A DNA stretch of 64,000 bases from Ignavibacteria bacterium (GCA_016720835.1 JADKJW010000002.1:372001-436000); one strand, 5' to 3'; counted from the first letter of the stretch, positions 35,570 through 48,031 are shown. Numbers and translations are program-made. Notes: generated by a model from the letters alone, not told the origin.

Positions 35570-37869
35570 ATGTCCACACTGCACGAACGCCTGAGCGCCC
35601 TCACGTCCATCGTCCTTCAGGCCGACAATCCTCCGGTCGCGCGCACGGTCGCGCAGGAACTGCAGCGCACCCTTGCGCCGCGGTCGCGGGTGTTCGAGAT
35701 GACGCAGGCCCCTCCCCCCGGCGGCGGCGACGTGCTGCGCCTTGTCGTGGAAGATCCCGGGCCTGCCAACGCGCCCTCGGCGACCCTGACCGTGCTCGAC
35801 GACGGCTCCCTCGAATTGCGAGCTTCGCAGCCGAATCTCCTGTACTTCGCCTTCACGGAACTGCTCGCGACGGCGCAGGCGATGGAGGGTGGAGGACCGG
35901 GCGCGGTGAAGAGCTGGCGCCCCGCGTTTCCCGTCCTGCGCCCCGTTTTCGATCTCCTGCTCACGCAGTGGGCGCGCGGCGCGGAGGGCTTCGACCGCGA
36001 GGAGTACGTGCGCGAACTCGCGCGGCTCGGCTTCACGCACCTCGAAGTCAACGGCCTCGCCTTTCCCGTGCCCTTCGAGCCGGGAACGTCGGACGAGGTG
36101 TACCCGCGCTTCTACACCTACTGTCCGGCGCTGGACCAGTTCGTGTCCAGCCGCCTCAACCGCGGCGCCTATCCGGAGGACTACCTCGCCGCCAACCGCA
36201 ACGCGCTGCGCTCGAATGCCGCGCTCGGCGAGAAGTACGGACTCGCGCCCGGGCTCGTGTGTTTGAACCGCGCTCGGTGCCCGACGGTCTCCTCGCGAAG
36301 TACCCGCTGCTGCGCGGCGCGCGCGTCGATCACCCGATGCGCAGTTTCCGCCCGCGCTACAACCTCTCGATCGGGCATCCCGCCGTGCGCGAACACTACG
36401 CGGAGCTGGTGGAGAACCTGCTGCGCGAAGTGCCGCAGCTCGAGTACCTCTCAGTCTGGTCCAACGACAGCGGCGCGGGCTTCGAGTACACGAGTTCGCT
36501 GTACGTGGGCCGCAACGGCGGCGGCTATGTGATCCGCGAATGGAAGGGCGACACCGAGGTGGCCGAGGCCGCCGCGAACAACATCGCGCGCTTCATGCGG
36601 CTGCTGCGCGACGCGGGGCGGCGCGTCAATCCGCGCTTCCGCACGCTGCTGCGCCTCGAGCCGTTCTGGGCGGAGATGGACCACCTCTGGCCGCAGCTCG
36701 AGGAGGGCATCGGCGTGGAGGCCTCCTCGCTGCTCACGCGCGGCTGGCGCCTGAACTACGCGCACCCGCGCATTCCCGAGGCGCGCGAAATCCACCTCAC
36801 CGCCCTGCACAATCATTTTCTGCCGGAAGAGTCGAAACCGCTTGCCGATCTTCGTAGCAGAGCTTCGGATGCGGAAATCTACTTTTCGGCGGGCACGTCC
36901 AACAACCACGAGCCGCTGCTCGGCATCCCCTTCCCCTGGCTGGCGGCGGAGAAGCTCGCCGACCTCGCCGCGCGCGATGTGCGCGCCGCGGGCTGCATGG
37001 GCGGCATCGCGCCGCCGTCCTTCACGCCGTGGAACATCAACCAGGAAATCCTCCGCGGCATGCAGGCCGGAGCCTGCTCCGATGTCGATGCGTTCATCCT
37101 CGGCACGGCGGCGCGCTGGATCGGCACGGACCTCGCCGCGGACCTCGCCGCGGTCTGGCGCTGCTCCGACGACGCCTACCGCGCCTTCCCCGTGCCGATC
37201 TGGATCTACGCATCGTGGGGCGTGTGGTACCGCCTGCTCACGCGGCCCATCGTGCCCGACATCGAGGCGATCCCCGAAGAGGACCGCCGCTACTACGAGA
37301 TGCACCTCCTCGCCACCACGCACAACCGCTGCCGGGTGGACTTCCGCTACGACGTCGGTTTCGACCTCGTCGGTCCGGCGCACGCGCGCTTCTGCGTCGG
37401 TCTCATGGACCGCGACCTCTTCCCCATCCTCGATCACGCGACCGCCCTTCTCGCATCCCTGCGCGAACGCGCCTCCGGGGACGATGCGCGGGCCTGCATC
37501 GCGGACCTCGCGGACCGCATGACAGCACTGCGCTGCTGGTACCGCAACCAGCGCAACGTGGCCGCCTGGGTGGCCGGAGTGCACGGCTTTCTCGAGAGCG
37601 TCGATCCCGCGGTGCAGTCCGATTGCCGCGCGCTGCTCCGGGAGATGGTTCTCGACGAGATTGAAAACACACGCGAATTGCATAAGTTATGGGTTGGTTC
37701 CTCCACGCGCTGGATGATCCTGTCCGATGTCGGCGAGACGACCTTCGTCTACGACCGCTCCTTCGGCGAGCAACTCCTTAGAAAGATCGCGCTGATGACC
37801 GGGCGCGAAAACGACACGCCGCGCGTCGATCCCGATTTTCAGTGGCGCGTTCCCGGTTTGACCTCCTGA
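35570..37869 (+). CDS. Glycosidase-like protein with GH20/GH67-type N-terminal domain, one frame break
   Basis: About 767 codons. Residues 1-110 resemble the small alpha/beta domain preceding the catalytic barrel of GH20 and GH67 enzymes (RASQPNLLYFAFTELLATA). A TIM-barrel-like region begins at FDLLLTQWARGAEGFDREEY and continues with EVNGLAFPVP, EYLSVWSNDSGAGF and LRLEPFWAEMDHLW. Frame 2 ends near 36258 and frame 1 continues with VFEPRSVPDGLLAK; one missing base in GTGTGTTTG accounts for it. The C-terminal part is helical. No signal peptide is visible, so it is probably cytoplasmic like the mannosidase before it. Family assignment is tentative; catalytic acids are not identified with confidence. 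Confidence 0.6.
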
Positions 37870-37902
37870 ACATCCGTCCGTATTCACTCACGAGAGTTAT
37901 CG

Positions 37903-38414
37903 ATGAAAACGCATAGATCTCCTTTCTCCCGTCTCGCAACGCTCGCGGTGCTGGTCGCCGTCGCGCTGCTGCCCGTGCTCTTCGTCAGCTGTTCCGACGA
38001 CGACAATCCCGTCACGCCGCCGTACGAATTCGCGGACCTCGAGCAGCAGACGCACGCGAAGATCAACGCCTATCGCGTGTCGAAAGGTCTCGCCGCGCTG
38101 GCGTGGAGCGACATCATCGTGGTGCAGGCGCGCCTGCACAGCTCGAACATGGCCGCCGGCACGACGCTGTTCGGGCACGACGGATTCAGCGACCGCGCGG
38201 CCGCCATCGCGAAGCAGATCGCGTGGAGCAGCGCGGGCGAAAACGTCGCGATGCTGTCGAACCGGAGCGATGCCGCGACGGCCGCGGTCAACGCCTGGCT
38301 GGCGAGTCCCGGCCACAAGAAGAACATCGAGGGCGATTTCAACACCACGGCCATCGGCATCGCGAAGTCTTCGGACGGCACGCTCTACTTCACGCAGATC
38401 TTCATCAAGACAAA

Positions 38415-38418
<4 letters not shown>
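37903..38418 (+). CDS. CAP/SCP-domain lipoprotein
   Basis: A 171-residue lipoprotein. The signal peptide ends in the lipobox LFVSC with acidic residues after the cysteine (SDDDN), which may influence sorting. The rest is a CAP (SCP/PR-1-like) domain: NAYRVSKGLAALAWSD, the HSSNMAAG helix, FGHDGFSDR, SAGENVAM and AWLASPGHKKNI. Bacterial CAP proteins are extracytoplasmic and often of unknown activity; the histidines and glutamates of the CAP cavity are present. Its stop overlaps the asparaginyl-tRNA synthetase start (ATGA at 38415-38418), an odd translational coupling between a surface protein and a housekeeping enzyme. Confidence 0.88.
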
Positions 38419-40463
<2,045 letters not shown>

Positions 40464-40630
40464 GAGGTCCCTGCGCTTCCGCGACATTGTCACATTCCAT
40501 GCTCTTTCCTCCATAGATTTCCCGCCGCGTTCCCGACTTCCATTCCTGTCCGCCGCTCCTGCTGTTTCTTCCCGGATTTCCTCGCACCGGTCATAGATCC
40601 GTTTGTTCGCGAACATCGATAAGGGGCATC

Positions 40631-43120
40631 ATGAAAACGCAGTTCCGTCTTCTCTGCGGCATTCTGTCGGCGGGAATATGTTGTACAGTTCCGGCTTCGG
40701 GGCAATCCTGCCATTTCGAAGGCGTTGCTGTTCACGCGATATCCGGTGCACCGGTCTCCTTCGTGCATGTCGGCGTGGTCGGGACGCGTGTCGTCACCAC
40801 CTGCGATCAGGAAGGGCGCTTCGCCTTTTCGCTGCCCAGGCAGGAGCAGTTTGCGCTATGGTTCAGCCACGTCGGCTTCCGCAACGACACCATCCGCATC
40901 GAATCCTGCCCTTCTTCTGAGATCCGCATCGCGCTCGGTCCGGCATCGATACTCAGGAAGACGGTCGACGCGCGTCCGGTGGAGGATCCCGCCTATGACA
41001 TCCTTCGCAGGGCCATCGCCGTCAGAGACGCCGACGCCGCGCGTGTCGCGCGGTACTCCGTGCGCCGGCATCACAAATGGAGCTCGCTGATTGCGCCGAA
41101 GGATGCGTCGGAAGATTTCGACAGCACGGCTGCCGCAGGGCGCCGCAGCACGCAGGAGGCCGTCTCGTGGTACTCCTGGTACGGCAGAGGCGAGGACAGA
41201 ACCCTTGTGGAAGCGCATCGATGGAGCGACACGAGTGACGGCATGCGAGGCATCGGCATGGTCGATGCCGCCTGGCCGGACATTTCCTCCGGCGCATCGA
41301 CTCGGGTTTCGGCATGCGCATACCCGTTGTCACAGGAGGGACTGGAGGAATACGCGTGCTCACTGGATTCCACCTTCGTCTCCGACGAAACGAGCGTGCA
41401 CGTCATTACCATGCGTCCGCAATCCACCGGTTCGCGTGTGAAGAAGATGATCGTGTACGTGGAGCAGCGAAGCTCGCGTGTGCGGGAAACCGTCCTGGAA
41501 TTCGAGGAGCGGGAGGACGGGATATACGGCTCGTCTGCAATAACCATCGTGACGAAATACACCCTGTTCGAGAACGCCCATTGGATGCCGTCCGCCGTCT
41601 ATCAAAAAGAAACGCGGACGATGGATGTGATCTGGCCTCATTCCCTGGTGACCGAGACATTCCTCGTGGCGAGCAGGTACCGCTTCAATGAAGACGTCGC
41701 GGAAGATATCCTGGCCTCCCACGATCTCGTGATCGCCGACAGCGCGAACACGGTATCAGACAGCGTCTGGCGGCATGAAGGTCTCATCCGGCAGACCGAT
41801 GACGAGAAAGCGCAGTACGCGCAGAAGGCGAGGGCTGCAGAAGAAGAACGGCAGAAGATGAAGGAGTACACGTGGTGGGACAGACTGGTAGGAGGGCGGT
41901 ATCGGGATGACGAAAGAGGAGTAGAAGGTTCGGGGCTGGTCCCCGGGTACCATTTCAATCGCGTCGAGGGACACGCCCTCAGCCTCGAGATGCGGCGCGG
42001 TTTACGAAAAAGCAGAAGTCGAGAGACAGCACCTCTTTGGCACTGGTTCCGATGTTCGATTTCAGGGCCTTCTCCGTATCACTGCAATACAGCTTCGCAG
42101 ACCAGAGGTGGAAGTTCGGTTTCAGGTACGAACTTTGGTTGCAACGAGAGCATGATGCCTACGTCTCTGTTGAACACCACGACCGACTCGTCGGCTTGGA
42201 TGATGACTCGTATCTATTTGGAAGCGCCATGACCTCCGTGACGAGCATTCTTGCCCGGCACGATCTCAAGGATTATTACTACACTGTATGGATATACGAT
42301 AGGTTCCGGGGGCTGGCTGTCGCACGAAGTGCGCTTGAACGCGGCGTACACGCATAACGACGACAGAGCCGCACAAAACAACACCACGTGGAGCTGGTCT
42401 CCATTCGCAGCTCGATACAGGACAAACACTACTGTCGACCATGTCCTCCGGAATGCAGTGACGCTTTCTCTCGTCTTCGATCCTGGTGAAACAACGCTGC
42501 GCAACAGGTGTTTGATCAAGTCGACGGCGCCTTCAGCATTCCGTGCCACCATGACCGTCTCGCACCGATGGGTGTATGAAGGAGAGACTTTCAGGGGCGA
42601 CCCGGAGGCGTACAGCTATGAATATGCCGCAGCTGCAATCGAGGGACTGTCACTCTCCTGGTTCGCGGGAGAAAGCGGATACCAGTGTCGGCTCGAATAC
42701 AATTCGGAGCCTGTGCCACTGCAGGCGCGCTCTTTCGTACGCGGCAGCGACATCTATTACACGGATCGTTTCCATTTCCGCACTGTGCGCTACGTCGAAT
42801 TCGGCGGCGACATGCTCGGGAGCGCGTACCTGGAGCACATGCTGCCGCGAAGCGTGTCACGCATCCTCCCGCGCATCCCGATCCTTCGTCCGCAGTACTG
42901 GACCTTCCATCTCTTCGGCGGCTGGGCGCGCGCGCTGTTGTACAAGCGTTCGCGTTTTGTGCAGGATCCGCGCAGCGTCGCAACATCACCCTGCATCATC
43001 GAGGCGGGGGCAGGCGTCGGCAATATTTTCGGCTTTCTCCGCATCGATTTCACATGGCGCGTGCCATATCAGAATACGGAGAAGACGAGCGCGATACAGC
43101 TCTCGGTGGGGATGCCGTAA
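40631..43120 (+). CDS. Outer-membrane protein with carboxypeptidase-regulatory-like domain (DUF5686-like), two compensating frame breaks
   Basis: About 829 codons. A signal peptide (KTQFRLLCGILSAGICC) is followed by a CarboxypepD_reg-like beta-sandwich (HAISGAPVSFVHVGVVG to FSHVGFRNDTIRI) and a long region ending in an outer-membrane beta-barrel (alternating strands such as FSVSLQYSFADQRWKFGF and GVGNIFGFLRIDFTW). This layout matches DUF5686/carboxypeptidase-regulatory-like proteins of Bacteroidota, of unknown function. Frame 2 breaks near 41999, frame 1 (TKKQKSRDSTSLALVPMF) runs to the G5 tract at 42308-42312, and frame 2 resumes with GWLSHEVRLNAAY. A missing base followed by an extra G restores a full barrel, so read errors are likely. 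Confidence 0.7.
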
Positions 43121-43170
43121 GGCCGTTGGTGGCGCAGCAAGGGAGGTGGTTCTCGCCGCTCGAACCCCGA

Positions 43171-43887
43171 TCAGTGTTGCTTTTTCCAATTCTGACGGGT
43201 GCGGTACAGGCGCTCCGTAAAGCCTCCTTCCCTCTCAAATGCCGCCGCCTGAGCGGCGAGCTGCCGGGCCAATAAAAAGCTGCACAGATTCAACAAGGAC
43301 AGTGTAACGTTTGCAACGATTCCCGATGTGGGCATGAAGCCGCATGGACGAGCATAGAACGGCATGGATGGTTTCTGATCCGATCCGACTTTCGTACCGG
43401 ATTCAATCGTCGCCATGCGTCCTTGTGCGTCCATGTCCGTCAATGACGGTCCATGCTTGTCCTTGTCCTTGCCGTTACCTCGAGTCCTTCCCCGCTCCTC
43501 CTGAACAAAACGCCGCACATCCTCAAGGCAGTAGTATCGTTGGGATTTGAAGCGCATCAGCACGGCATGATACGGAGGCCACTCTTCCAATCCGCGCTGC
43601 CGGAGGTAGTCCCTGTAATCGCGGCGGAGTTCTTCGAGGCTGGCGCGGGCCACTCCGGTGAGTTTCATTTCCATTTTTTTCGAAGTGCAGCTTACCTTGC
43701 TTCCTTCGACGATATTCTGCACCCCCGATCGTGCGGCCTGCACCATCTGGTCGTGTGTGCGGCTCCTTCGCGAGATGTACCTGTTGCAGAAATGCACGGT
43801 GACGTCGAACACAAGCTCGGCGATCTGAAAGCTGAGCAGGTTCTCGTATCCGCCGTGTTTCGCGATGATTCCGTCCTCGCCATCCAT
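43171..43887 (-). CDS. Four helix bundle suffix-domain protein
   Basis: A 238-residue protein. The start ATG 43887 has GAGAGGA just upstream. Residues 1-130 (HGGYENLLSFQIAELVFD, SRTHDQMVQAARSGVQNI, GVARASLEELRRDYRDYL) match the four helix bundle suffix domain, a relative of the four-helix proteins encoded in 23S rRNA intervening sequences. The C-terminal 100 residues are low in recognisable features and basic. These proteins are small, probably nucleic-acid or ribosome associated, with no proven role. Here the gene stands alone in unique sequence, not inside an rRNA gene, convergent to the outer-membrane gene with 50 bases between stops. Confidence 0.8.
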   Translation of the reverse strand: MDGEDGIIAKHGGYENLLSFQIAELVFDVTVHFCNRYISRRSRTHDQMVQAARSGVQNIVEGSKVSCTSKKMEMKLTGVARASLEELRRDYRDYLRQRGLEEWPPYHAVLMRFKSQRYYCLEDVRRFVQEERGRTRGNGKDKDKHGPSLTDMDAQGRMATIESGTKVGSDQKPSMPFYARPCGFMPTSGIVANVTLSLLNLCSFLLARQLAAQAAAFEREGGFTERLYRTRQNWKKQH

Positions 43888-44098
43888 GCGTCCTCTCCCT
43901 GCCTGCGTGATGGATCCGAAGAGGAGCATTCAACTGAACCTTTTCGTTCTGCTCCCCACCAACCATTGTACGCAGCCGGGGGGAAGGATGTTCCCGATAC
44001 CGGAGATGGAGAAGGGGCTACCTGTGCTGCGCAGAACGCCGAAAAGGCACTACACCATTTGTGCAGTGCCCGGCTCAAAGGAGCTTCGGCTCAACAAT

Positions 44099-44139
44099 CG
44101 TGAAGATGTAAATCGCAATACACGATTCACATCTTCACG
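44099..44139. terminator. Long near-perfect hairpin after the M16 operon
   Basis: A 17-base inverted repeat with a single mismatch (44099-44115 with 44123-44139) and a 7-base loop lies 42 bases beyond the stop of the minus-strand M16 gene. The stem reads CGTGAAGATGT... on one arm. It lacks a T-run but is long enough to act as a transcription stop or mRNA-protecting stem for the peptidase operon. Confidence 0.5.
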
Positions 44140-44180
44140 ACTTCACCCCTCGGCTTCGCTCGGGGCAGGCTACTCACCCC

Positions 44181-45692
44181 TCATTTCTGAAACATCTGCT
44201 CCACGGGCACGATGCGCACATTCTCCGCTTTGACGGACAACGGGAAGACCTCGATGTCCTTGTCCTCCGCGAGGACCTCGGCGGGTTTCGGGGAAGTGTA
44301 CACGATCGGGCTCGGCGTGTTCGCGACAAGGTCGGCCTTGAACTGCTCCGCACCTTTGGTGACCATGGCGATTTTGAGATCCGTGCACTGGAGATGCTTC
44401 TTGATCGACGCATTGACCTGCTCGAGCGTGAGAGCGCCGATTTCCTTGCGGTACCGCTCGATGTAATCGCCGGAGATGCCGTAGAATCTGCTGTCGATGG
44501 CGACGCCCAGGCGCTCGCTCGTCGTGCTTGCGAAATGCAGGGCGTACTTGGTGAGGAATTGTTTTGTCAGATCGAAGTCCTCCTTCGACATGCCCTTCTC
44601 CACCGCGAGCTTCAGTTCCCGCAGCGCGGCGCGGAGGGCGAAGTGGCGCTGCGCGTGCTGCACGGGACGCACCCACACTTCGAAGATCTGCCGCCTGCGC
44701 GGCGTGTTCGGCTGCGGCATCTGCAGGCGGCCGCCGTTCGGGAACATCTCGATGTACGAGTAGTCGCCGTAGTTCATGCCCCGCTTCTCGCGGATCACCT
44801 GGTAGAGATGGCTCGAGGAATTGCGATGCTCGCCGAACCACGAGTTGAACAACGCCAGCGCGAAAAAGTCGGCGTCGCCGCGCAGCACGTCGATCGGGAA
44901 GCCGAAACTGATGGCCGTGGCGTCGCAGTCCTTCTCCACCATGGTGACATGCAGGCCGTCGATCTTCTCCGGCGCGGGCGCGGCGGGGATCGCGGGCGTG
45001 CCGGCCGGCAATGCCGCCAGATCCTTCTCGAGACGGTCCACGAGCGCCTTGTCGTAGCCGCCTCCGAGGCCGATCACCACAGCGTCCTTCGTGTAATGGG
45101 TTTTGTAAAAGGCCTTCACGTCGTCGAGCGTGATGGACTTCAGCCCCTCGACAGTGCCTTCGTCAAGGTGTCCGTATGGCGTGCCCGCAAAGATGAAATC
45201 GTACAGCGCCGCCTTGCCGAGTTCCTCGTCGCTGGAGTAGCGGAGCTGCTTCTCGATGCCGTTCAGGAGATCGCTTTTCACGCGCGTGAAGTCGTCCTCG
45301 CGGAAGCCCGGACGCAGGATCGCGTCAGTGAACAGCGTGTAGTACGCCTCGAGGTTGTCCTTGTGCGTGCGGCCCGAAATGATCGTCATTTCCTTGTCGG
45401 TGGACGCCGTGTAGCCCGCCGCGAGCGGATTGAGCTTCTCGAGGATCTGCTCGTAGGTGTTGACCGCCGTGCCGCCCTCGCTCAGCATGGCCGAGGTGAG
45501 CAGCGCGAGGCCCTCCTTCCCGGGAGGATCCATCTGCGATCCGATCTTGAACCAGATGCGGAACGACACGGTGGGGTCGTCGGCGACCGGATAGAGGACG
45601 GTTTTATCCGAAGATGAAGTGCCGCAACCGTGCATGATGAGCGCCCCCAGGACGAGTGCAAACAAACGGGATGTGTTTTTCCGGCGTGTCAT
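44181..45692 (-). CDS. M16-family peptidase-like subunit without zinc motif
   Basis: A 503-residue exported protein of the insulinase/processing-peptidase (M16) fold. The N terminus (RLFALVLGALIMHGCG) is a signal peptide with an imperfect lipobox, suggesting a lipoprotein. The position of the HxxEH zinc motif is occupied by LLTSAMLSEGGT, so it lacks the catalytic His and Glu, as in the non-catalytic subunits of M16 heterodimers; the C-terminal substrate-binding region (NYGDYSYIEMFPNGG) is retained. The start is ATG 45692 with GGAGG 8 bases upstream; it begins 2 bases after the stop of the catalytic partner. Likely role: partner subunit of a periplasmic peptide-degrading complex. Confidence 0.88.
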   Translation of the reverse strand: MTRRKNTSRLFALVLGALIMHGCGTSSSDKTVLYPVADDPTVSFRIWFKIGSQMDPPGKEGLALLTSAMLSEGGTAVNTYEQILEKLNPLAAGYTASTDKEMTIISGRTHKDNLEAYYTLFTDAILRPGFREDDFTRVKSDLLNGIEKQLRYSSDEELGKAALYDFIFAGTPYGHLDEGTVEGLKSITLDDVKAFYKTHYTKDAVVIGLGGGYDKALVDRLEKDLAALPAGTPAIPAAPAPEKIDGLHVTMVEKDCDATAISFGFPIDVLRGDADFFALALFNSWFGEHRNSSSHLYQVIREKRGMNYGDYSYIEMFPNGGRLQMPQPNTPRRRQIFEVWVRPVQHAQRHFALRAALRELKLAVEKGMSKEDFDLTKQFLTKYALHFASTTSERLGVAIDSRFYGISGDYIERYRKEIGALTLEQVNASIKKHLQCTDLKIAMVTKGAEQFKADLVANTPSPIVYTSPKPAEVLAEDKDIEVFPLSVKAENVRIVPVEQMFQK

Positions 45693-45694
45693 TG

Positions 45695-47032
45695 TCAATT
45701 CCTCCCCGACAGGCTGATGACCGTCCGCGTGTTGCGGACGAAGAAACGTTTCGCGGCATCCATGATGTCCTGCGGCGTCACCTGGTCGTACATCGCGTAC
45801 AGCTGGTCCACCGCCTCGATGCCGCCGGTGAGCGCGACGAAGCGCGCGAGTCCGCCTGCCACCCTCTCGGGAGTGTCGAGGCGCATCAGGAAGCCGTACT
45901 TCATGCGGCTCTTCAGGTCCGACAGTTTCTTCGCGTCGACGGGGGTGGTCTGGAACATCGCGATGGTCTTGTCGATCTCCGTCTGGATGGCGGCCATGTC
46001 AGCGGGATTTTTCACCATCGCGTACACGCCCCAGAGATTGGGATCGCGATTCAAGCCGAAATCGGGCTCGAGCATCTGCAGGCGCTGCTGTTTCAGCACC
46101 AGGGACTTGTACAGATCGCTGTTCCCTCCAAAGGCCAGCTCGCCGAACAGCGTGGCCGCGACCATCATCTTGTTCGAGGGATCGAATCGCTCGCCCTTCC
46201 ACGAGATCGCGAGAATCGGCAGCGTCTTGCCCGTGTAGCTCACCGTTGCGCTGCGCTCGCCTTTCTGCGGGGGTTCGACGGGGATGACCGGAGTCACGTA
46301 TCCTCTGGTCCACGGACCGTAGTACTTGCGGATCATGGTCATGAGCGCCGCCGGGTCGAAATCGCCCGCGACGAGCAGCACGACGTTCTCGGGCCGGTAG
46401 TAGCGCGTGAAAAAGCTCTTGCTGTATTCGTACATGGTGGGCATGGCCTTGATGTCGGCCTCGAAGCCCATGGTCGTATGCTTGTACGTGTGGGCGGTGA
46501 AGGCCGTGGCCTGCATTTTTTCGTTGAGCATCATCCATGGACTGGAGATATTCTTGCGGTATTCGCCGTACACCGCGCCGGCTTCCGTCTGGAACGCCGC
46601 TTCCTCGTAGGAGAGGTTCTGGAAACGGTCGCTTTCGATTTCCACCACCTTCTCGAGGTCGTCCTTCGTGAACGACATGTGATAGGCGGTGTAGTCGTCC
46701 GTGGTGTAGGCATTGGCGTCCGCGCCCATTTCCGTGACCATGCGGTCGTACATGCTGGCCGGGTACTTCTTCGTGCCGCGGAACATCATGTGCTCGAAGA
46801 AATGCGCGAAACCGGAGTGCCCTGGTTCGACCTCGTCGCGGCTGCCGGTGCGCACGACGCTGTAGTAGGAGACGAGTCCGCCGCTCGCCATCGGGACCAT
46901 GATCACCTTGAGACCGTTGTCGAGCGTCTCGACGGTCGTCTTGTACGGAAACACGCCCTTGCCCGGCGATTCAGCCATGGCGGCCGCACTCGAAAGCATG
47001 ATGATGCACATCATGAAAAGCGCTCTCTTCAT
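45695..47032 (-). CDS. M16-family zinc metallopeptidase, catalytic subunit
   Basis: A 445-residue exported peptidase. Signal peptide KRALFMMCIIMLSSAAAMA. The inverted zinc motif HFFEH (in GFAHFFEHMMFRGTKKYP) is present, followed about 75 residues later by the third ligand in EAAFQTEAGAVYGEY (E of E-x6-E type). The C-terminal half has the usual M16B arrangement. It should pair with the adjacent non-catalytic subunit to clear unfolded peptides in the periplasm. Start ATG 47032 is preceded by GGAG. A TACATTTG sequence on the minus strand (47111-47104) could be its -7 element, but no convincing -33 is seen. Confidence 0.92.
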   Translation of the reverse strand: MKRALFMMCIIMLSSAAAMAESPGKGVFPYKTTVETLDNGLKVIMVPMASGGLVSYYSVVRTGSRDEVEPGHSGFAHFFEHMMFRGTKKYPASMYDRMVTEMGADANAYTTDDYTAYHMSFTKDDLEKVVEIESDRFQNLSYEEAAFQTEAGAVYGEYRKNISSPWMMLNEKMQATAFTAHTYKHTTMGFEADIKAMPTMYEYSKSFFTRYYRPENVVLLVAGDFDPAALMTMIRKYYGPWTRGYVTPVIPVEPPQKGERSATVSYTGKTLPILAISWKGERFDPSNKMMVAATLFGELAFGGNSDLYKSLVLKQQRLQMLEPDFGLNRDPNLWGVYAMVKNPADMAAIQTEIDKTIAMFQTTPVDAKKLSDLKSRMKYGFLMRLDTPERVAGGLARFVALTGGIEAVDQLYAMYDQVTPQDIMDAAKRFFVRNTRTVISLSGRN

Positions 47033-47194
47033 GAACCTGCTCCTGTATGGTGTGGGAAAAACGAGAACACGCGGCGGGTGGGAAATCGAACGAAAGCATG
47101 CAGCAAATGTAGTGCAAAAGATGTCCACGAAATACTCGAAACACACGAAACATTGATTTGTGACGAGGGAAACATTCAGTGATGGATGATCCTT

Positions 47195-47264
47195 TTCATC
47201 CTTCATCCTTCATCCTTCATCCTTCATCCTTCATCCTTCATCCTTCATCCTTCATCCTTCATCC
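47195..47264. repeat. Heptad array, ten perfect copies
   Basis: Ten perfect TTCATCC units in a row (GGATGAA on the coding strand of the gene at 47273-48028) end 8 bases from that gene's stop. A looser repeat of the CACACGAA type lies at about 47124-47152, towards the start of the catalytic M16 gene, giving the same purine-then-pyrimidine order along the minus-strand transcript. Confidence 0.95.
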
Positions 47265-47272
47265 TTTCCCCA

Positions 47273-48028
47273 TCAATTCCACCAGGACATGCGCCAGCCC
47301 GGCGGCACGAAGCGGGGATCGTTGTACTGTTCGTAGTAGGCGATTTCGTCGGCGGAAGCGCTGTTGGCGGCTTCGGCGGCTTCCTCGGCGGCGCGCAGGA
47401 CCTTCTCCTTCTGGAGCAGGGAGAGCATGAGCGCCGTGCCCTGCGCAATGATGTCGAGCAGCACATCCTCGCCTCCGAGTTGCTCGATGGTGAGGGCGGA
47501 GTTGCAGATGCCGAGGATATCCTCCCACGCGCTGCCGAGCATGAGATCGAACTGCCATCCCTCTCTGCCGATCTCGAAACGTCCTTCGTTGACGAAGGAC
47601 ATGAACACCAGCTCCACAGGATCGATGTTCTTGTACACGGCGACGGCCACGCGCACATCCTCCCAGCGCTCGTCCGCGAGATGCACCGCCCATTGCGCTT
47701 CATCCATGTCGTAATAGCGCGCGAACGCAAACTCTCCGGCCGTCAAATCGACAGCGCAATACACGTCGTACACGGTGAGAAATTCGCGGTACCGCTTGAG
47801 GAAGGTCTCGAGCCTGCTCTTCGCGAGCGGGGTGACGGTGTACCGGCCATCCGCGATCGCGACAAGATCCTGCGCGAAAAGCTCCCGGAACGCCGGCTCG
47901 AGCAGCGCATCGTCGCCGTCCAGCAGGACCGGAAATTTCTGATCCATGTTGACCATCGCCTCGATGAGAAGCATGGAACAGAATGTTGTTTTACGGTTGT
48001 CGTCGAGGCTGTACGTGGTGGCGCTCAT
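47273..48028 (-). CDS. Conserved-looking acidic cytoplasmic protein of unknown function
   Basis: A 251-residue protein with no signal peptide or membrane segment. It is acidic, mixed alpha/beta, with a central block VAIADGRYTVTPLAKSRL that looks winged-helix-like and a later Glu/Ala-rich helix (KVLRAAEEAAEAANSAS). I do not recognise a family. Codon usage and G+C match the neighbours, and the frame is clean, so it is very likely a real gene. It is unusual in being flanked by short arrays on both sides: heptads begin 4 bases upstream of its ATG and another array ends 8 bases after its stop, leaving no Shine-Dalgarno sequence. Confidence 0.7.
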   Translation of the reverse strand: MSATTYSLDDNRKTTFCSMLLIEAMVNMDQKFPVLLDGDDALLEPAFRELFAQDLVAIADGRYTVTPLAKSRLETFLKRYREFLTVYDVYCAVDLTAGEFAFARYYDMDEAQWAVHLADERWEDVRVAVAVYKNIDPVELVFMSFVNEGRFEIGREGWQFDLMLGSAWEDILGICNSALTIEQLGGEDVLLDIIAQGTALMLSLLQKEKVLRAAEEAAEAANSASADEIAYYEQYNDPRFVPPGWRMSWWN

Positions 48029-48031
48029 TGC

